This document shows positions 1 to 9,285 of a stretch of DNA of 9,285 bases, in pieces. The stretch lies in NCBI GenBank assembly GCA_029267645.1, contig JAJUIM010000057.1, positions 1 to 9,285 of the forward strand, given 5' to 3'. The notes below the pieces were generated by a model. It had not been told where the DNA came from, made no database searches, and saw only the letters and a list, made by a program, of their open reading frames with translations. Source of the stretch: Microbacterium sp. Lineage in GTDB: Bacteria; Actinomycetota; Actinomycetes; Actinomycetales; Microbacteriaceae. The first letter of the stretch is position 1. Every line of letters begins with the position of its first letter. The translations under genes were made by a program, and so were the position numbers.

Positions 1-32
1 AGCGCGACGGGAACGCCCGGCCGGGCCTCGCG

Positions 33-566
33 TCAGTTCGTGAACAGCCCGCGGGAGGCGGGGCGGCGGCGCTCGGCGGCCTCGATGAAGCTCATGGTCC
101 GCTCGAGCTGCTCGTCGTCGGCGCCCATCTCCTGGCGCAGGAAGAGCTCGCGCTTGAAGTCGGAGCGGGCGCCCTCGTAGTCGCCCGCGTCGTAGCGCAC
201 CTTGCCGCGGTGCGAGTGGGCGAGCGCGCTGATGCGGGCCCAGCCCTGGCCCTCGGCCTCCTCGATGCACGACGAGAGCTCCTGCTCGGCGCGCGTGAAG
301 GTGCCGCGGAGGTGGGTCACGCTCGCGTGGACGATGCGCGCGTGCAGCAGGTCCTTGCGGGTGCCCGACATGCGGGCGAGGCGCACGGTGTGCTCCGAGA
401 CCTGCAGGGCCTCGTCGAGCTCGCCGAGCACCTTCAGCAGCCACACCTGCTCGAGCTGCGCGGGGAAACTGCGCTGGCGGCGCACCTCGACGAGGCGTTC
501 GTACACGGCGGAGCGGTCGACGATCTCCTGCAGGGTCTCCGAGTCGTATCCCTGAATGAAGCCCAC
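33..566 (-). CDS. Small TPR-repeat protein of unknown function
   Basis: No specific family is recognised. From the chosen start the protein is 177 aa, alpha-helical and soluble, with no signal peptide or membrane segment. It shows about three TPR-like helix pairs: roughly residues 33-65 (ending VRLARMSG), 69-104 (ending EEAEGQG) and 106-147. The last is the clearest, with the typical Gly / Tyr-x-x-Gly-x-Tyr / Ala spacing in RGKVRYDAGDYEGARSDF. TPR arrays usually bind partner proteins, so an adaptor role is an inference. Start choice: the frame is open to a GTG at 620, but the GTG at 566 is preferred. It is preceded by a purine-rich ribosome-binding stretch (AGGAG then GAGAGGGG, minus strand, about 573-584), and the residues before it look non-coding (HRAHRREG). 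The gene lies 103 nt downstream of the spermidine-synthase-like gene on the same strand, so it could be read through from it or have its own weak promoter. The stop codon TGA is at 33-35. Confidence 0.75.
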   Translation of the reverse strand: MGFIQGYDSETLQEIVDRSAVYERLVEVRRQRSFPAQLEQVWLLKVLGELDEALQVSEHTVRLARMSGTRKDLLHARIVHASVTHLRGTFTRAEQELSSCIEEAEGQGWARISALAHSHRGKVRYDAGDYEGARSDFKRELFLRQEMGADDEQLERTMSFIEAAERRRPASRGLFTN

Positions 567-632
567 GCCGAACCCCTCTCTCCTGTGCGCACGATGCAGG
601 TCTCTATCCTGCCCGGTCACGGGCTGGTAACG

Positions 633-650
633 GGCTCGGCGCGCGGAGCC
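633..650 (-). terminator. Weak hairpin after the spermidine-synthase-like gene
   Basis: A 5-bp GC stem (GGCTC pairing with GAGCC, 8-nt loop) lies about 20 nt after the stop of the spermidine-synthase-like gene and about 70 nt before the TPR gene. There is no run of T after it, so at best it is a weak or processing-type terminator. It may be a chance hairpin in GC-rich DNA. Confidence 0.2.
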
Positions 651-669
651 GATCCCGAACGCGCGACGC

Positions 670-1530
670 TCAGCGGTCGAACAGCGACGCCGACGGCTTC
701 GGCGAGGCGGTCGCGTCGGCGTCGGTCGCGGGGATCGCGCCCCCGATGAACTGGTCGACCTCGCGCCCCTCGGCGACCTTGGCAGGGTGGGGGCCCGCGG
801 CCATGAGCCGCGGCAGCCACTCGGTCGGCAGCGGCTCGGCGGAGGCGGCGAAGACGAGGTTGCCGAAACGGCGCCCTTTCAGCACCTGCACCTCGGCGAG
901 GATCGCGAGGTGGGGGAGCACCTCGCGCACGGTCGCGGCCTGGCGCCTCGCGAACGCGAGCCCCGCGCCGTCGGCGACGTTGACGAGCAGGATCCCTCGG
1001 GGCGCGAGCAGCGCCGCCGCCTCGCGATAGAACTCGACGGTCGTGAGGTGCGCGGGTGTCTGCGCGCCCGAATACACGTCGCTCACGAGCAGGTCGACGG
1101 ATCCGCGCACGGCGGGCGGCAGGCGCGTGAGGCCCGCGCGGGCGTCGCCGAAGCGGATCCGGATCCGCGCGTCGCGCGGCAGCGGCAGGTGCTCTCGCAC
1201 GAGGTCGGCGAGCGGCTGCTCGAGCTCGATCACGTGCTGGTTCGAGCCGCGGCGGGTGTGCGCGATGTAGCGGGGGATCGTGAGCCCGCCCGCGCCGAGG
1301 TGCACGGCCGTGATGGGCCCGTCGGGCAGCTGATCGATGACGGCGCCCATGCGCGCGACGTACTCGAAGGCGAGGTGGGTCGGATCCGCGAGGTCGACGT
1401 GCGACTGCGGGGTGCCGTCGACGACGACCTCGGATCCGCCGCCGAACTCCGACGGCCGGATCTCGGCGATGCCGCCGCCCGCGAGGCGCGCCTGCGGGAA
1501 GTCCGCGTCGCGGCTTCGCTGTCTGCCCAT
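670..1530 (-). CDS. Spermidine-synthase-like (SAM-fold) protein
   Basis: This 286-aa protein has the layout of the spermidine synthase / methyltransferase-like superfamily. An N-terminal beta-rich part (about 20-60, with VVVDGTPQSHVDLADPTHLAFEYV) resembles the N-terminal lid of spermidine synthases. A Rossmann core follows: glycine motif HLGAGGLTIPR at 77-87, acidic E102 after strand 2 (VIELEQ), GDAR with D129, and LLVSDVYSG at 147-155 where true synthases carry their catalytic Asp-rich loop. The usual GGGxGG is replaced by GAGG, and the D-S-S-D-P type loop is replaced by DVYSG. Real polyamine transfer is therefore doubtful. Actinobacteria have many such spermidine-synthase-like proteins of unknown substrate. 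The last 30 residues are low-complexity (ATDADATASPKPSAS). No signal peptide or membrane helix is seen, so it is probably cytoplasmic. The ATG lies 6 nt after the preceding gene's stop and lacks a good Shine-Dalgarno, suggesting translational coupling. Fold assignment is fairly sure; function is not. Confidence 0.8.
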   Translation of the reverse strand: MGRQRSRDADFPQARLAGGGIAEIRPSEFGGGSEVVVDGTPQSHVDLADPTHLAFEYVARMGAVIDQLPDGPITAVHLGAGGLTIPRYIAHTRRGSNQHVIELEQPLADLVREHLPLPRDARIRIRFGDARAGLTRLPPAVRGSVDLLVSDVYSGAQTPAHLTTVEFYREAAALLAPRGILLVNVADGAGLAFARRQAATVREVLPHLAILAEVQVLKGRRFGNLVFAASAEPLPTEWLPRLMAAGPHPAKVAEGREVDQFIGGAIPATDADATASPKPSASLFDR

Positions 1531-1536
1531 GCGCGG

Positions 1537-2437
1537 TTACCGCGAGCGCAGGCGGCCCGACACCGCGATGCGGCCCGACGACGCGTCGACCGCGAGGTCG
1601 GAGACGGCGAACTCGTCATCGCCGAGGCGCGTCGTCGTGCCCGCGAGCTCGCGCAGCTGCGGGCGCAGCGGCAGGAGCAGGAGCTTCGAGAGGAAGCTGC
1701 GGCTCGCGGCGGTCGCGCGATGCACCGTGACGGATCCGTCGCGCGAGATCTCGAGGTCGAAGCCGACGCGCGCCGACAGCGGCACGAAGAACACGCGGCC
1801 CGCGCCGCCCGCGGTCACGACGAAGCGGTTCTCCGACTGCGGCCGGATCGCGAGCTTGAGCTCCTTGAGCGCCGCCGCCCAGCGGGAGCGGCCGCGGAAG
1901 ACCTGCTGCACGAGCGCCTTCGCGAGCTCGGCGACGTCGTCCTGCGCCATCGAGAGGCGGAAGGATCCGTCGATGCGCTTCTCGGCGTCGCGGCCCTCGA
2001 CGATCGTGCCGAGCAGCTCGCCGCCGCGCGAGACGACGACCCAGTCGACGGGCGCGTGCGACACGGCGAGATCGGCGCGCACCTCGTAGCCGTTCACGGT
2101 CGCGGGATCGGCGCGCAGGCGCAGTTCGCCGATGCTGCCGGCCGTGCGCGAGACGACCTCGTCGCGCTCCGGATCCGGGATCCAGTCGCCGTCGTCCTCG
2201 CCGAGCGCGACGGGATCGATCGTGATCTCGGCGCCCGTGAGGTCGGCCGTCACCTGCTCGAGGTGCGCGGCGCGTGAACGCCGACGAGCTCACGCGGACG
2301 CCGGGCGCCGCGTGCCAGTCGACGTCGACGCCGGAGGCCTTCGCGCGCGAGATCAGCTGCGCGATCCCGGTCTTCAGCGTGGTGCCGGACGGGGGCCACG
2401 CTCGCTCGGACGACGGGTGCCAGGGCCAACGATCCAT
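1537..2437 (-). pseudogene. Frameshifted gene, possibly DUF2993/LmeA-like protein
   Basis: Two minus-strand reading frames look like parts of one gene of about 299 codons. The first begins at ATG 2437 (MDRWPWHPSSERAW...) and reads sensibly for about 57 residues to SSSAFTRR near 2267. It then becomes an Arg-rich out-of-frame string. The second frame is open from a stop at 2290-2292, reads AAHLEQVTADLTGAEITI, and continues 239 sensible residues to TAA at 1537-1539. Skipping one base near 2266, in the GC run at about 2263-2275, joins the two. Gene callers may report only 1537-2253 from GTG 2253, but that GTG has no ribosome-binding site, whereas ATG 2437 sits 41 nt below a strong promoter. The body is rich in alternating beta-strand segments and ends in LAVDASSGRIAVSGRL, which recalls DUF2993/LmeA lipid-binding proteins. 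Unlike LmeA, it has no N-terminal signal or anchor, so this family call is tentative. The shift could be a true mutation or a sequencing error. First gene of the minus-strand cluster. Confidence 0.6.
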
Positions 2438-2484
2438 GCCGTCCAGCGTATGGGACGAAGGGGGCCGCGCACGAGGGGGCGGCG

Positions 2485-2513
2485 TTTATACCCGAGAGGA
2501 TCATGTGAGTCAA
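2485..2513 (-). promoter_or_regulatory. Sigma-70-type promoter for the minus-strand cluster
   Basis: On the minus strand, TTGACT (2513-2508) and TATAAA (2490-2485) are separated by 17 bp. This is close to the housekeeping sigma consensus and stands out in such GC-rich DNA. Transcription would begin near 2478, leaving a leader of about 41 nt before ATG 2437. Its presence supports 2437, not 2253, as the original start of the frameshifted gene. Confidence 0.65.
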
Positions 2514-2522
2514 CTACCGGGG

Positions 2523-2552
2523 TGGACATCGCGTGTCTCGAGGGGGTAGTGT
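2523..2552 (+). promoter_or_regulatory. Likely rpoBC promoter
   Basis: TGGACA (2523-2528, five of six bases of the -35 consensus) and TAGTGT (2547-2552, matching the TANNNT form of actinobacterial -10 boxes) are 18 bp apart. Transcription would start near 2559, giving an rpoB leader of about 170 nt. The -35 box lies 9 bp from the -35 box of the opposing promoter, so the two polymerase sites sit back to back and probably compete or share regulation. Assigned from sequence pattern only. Confidence 0.55.
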
Positions 2553-2559
2553 CAACAGT

Positions 2560-2728
2560 TGCGCTCATTGGGTCTTCCATGCCTTCATATGGTGGTCGGC
2601 TGGAATTTTTTGGCGTGATCCCCGCAGATAGCGGCGCGGGTCGCGCAGAACCTGACGGGTGGGCGCACCTCACACCCTGTCGGCAAGGAATCTAGAGGCC
2701 CCTTCGAGGGTCCACGGAGGTCATCCCC
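2560..2728 (+). promoter_or_regulatory. Structured 5' leader of rpoB with ribosome-binding site
   Basis: This is the untranslated stretch between the inferred start site and the rpoB TTG. It can form several hairpins: CCGC/GCGG at 2622-2634; GCGCG/CGCGC at 2634-2646 (shares base 2634 with the previous one); a 10-bp stem with one bulged U at 2652-2683 (CUGACGGGUG against CACCCuGUCGG); and GG-CCCU/AGGG-CC with one mismatch at 2697-2713, immediately 5' of the ribosome-binding site GGAGG (2716-2720). The GGAGG sits 8 nt before the TTG and fixes the start. A six-T run (2605-2610) is not preceded by a strong stem, so no classical terminator is seen. An ATG at 2579 opens a 38-codon frame ending at 2695. 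Whether the structures regulate rpoB is unknown. Confidence 0.5.
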
Positions 2729-6223
<3,495 letters not shown>

Positions 6224-6265
6224 TCCGCCCGGCCGATTTAGAGATTTCCCACACAGGAGAGTCAA
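6224..6265 (+). promoter_or_regulatory. rpoB-rpoC spacer with rpoC ribosome-binding site
   Basis: This 42-bp spacer carries the Shine-Dalgarno AGGAGA (6255-6260), 5 nt before the TTG of rpoC. No hairpin with a T-run and no convincing promoter is seen, which fits a single rpoBC transcript. Confidence 0.7.

Positions 6266-9285
<3,020 letters not shown>

Noticed and set aside
15..26. Perfect 12-bp palindrome GCCCGGCCGGGC just after the TPR gene
   Set aside because: It has no loop and no T-run, so it is not a convincing terminator. GC-only palindromes are frequent in such DNA.
601..630. Promoter for the TPR gene (TTACCA-18-TAGAGA, minus strand)
   Set aside because: The -10 lacks the final T and the -35 matches poorly; too weak to annotate, though the gap before the gene would allow one.
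787..2277. Plus-strand open frame of 496 codons opposite the minus-strand genes
   Set aside because: Arg/Ala/Glu-rich, low-complexity translation antisense to two recognisable coding regions, with no ribosome-binding site.
2526..2555. Second minus-strand promoter with perfect TTGACA at 2555-2550
   Set aside because: No acceptable -10 box follows at 16-19 bp (best is CGATGT); it also overlaps the plus-strand promoter.
2577..2610. Intrinsic terminator or attenuator before the six-T run in the rpoB leader
   Set aside because: The only nearby stem (CCAT/ATGG) is short and 12 nt away from the T-run, with no GC-rich stem adjacent.

Overview
This 9.3 kb window comes from a high-GC Gram-positive chromosome. 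The RNA polymerase genes point to Actinobacteria, most likely order Micrococcales, family Microbacteriaceae. The genus cannot be fixed from the sequence; an Agrococcus-like organism is only a guess. The evidence is strong C/G preference at third codon positions, TTG starts for both rpoB and rpoC, close agreement of both proteins with actinobacterial RpoB/RpoC, and the charged helical insertion in the N-terminal third of beta' that actinobacterial polymerases carry.

Layout. Positions 33-2437 hold three genes on the minus strand, read right to left: a frameshifted protein (1537-2437, perhaps DUF2993/LmeA-like), a spermidine-synthase-like Rossmann protein (670-1530) that starts 6 nt after it, and a small TPR-repeat protein (33-566) that follows a 103-nt gap and has its own ribosome-binding site. 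Positions 2438-2728 are a divergent control region. A near-consensus minus-strand promoter (TTGACT-17-TATAAA) and a plus-strand promoter (TGGACA-18-TAGTGT) stand back to back, with only 9 bp between their -35 boxes. The plus-strand promoter is followed by a leader of about 170 nt that can form several RNA hairpins before the rpoB ribosome-binding site. Positions 2729-6223 encode complete RpoB (beta, 1164 aa). After 42 bp, rpoC (beta') starts at 6266 and runs off the right edge after about 1006 codons.

How the genes work together. rpoB and rpoC form one operon for the two catalytic subunits of RNA polymerase. All catalytic motifs in view are intact: the beta ED pair and the two active-site lysines, the beta' NADFDGDQM loop, and both beta' zinc-binding cysteine sets. 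The three minus-strand genes have no evident functional link to transcription, and none can be given a precise role.

No mobile element, CRISPR array, RNA gene or new multi-gene system is visible. The points worth a second look are: Thr instead of Arg at the rifampicin-pocket position equivalent to E. coli RpoB R529; the structured rpoB leader with a possible 38-codon upstream ORF; the frameshift in the first minus-strand gene; a dense cluster of the palindrome GGATCC used in all three reading frames; and a variant beta' F-loop.
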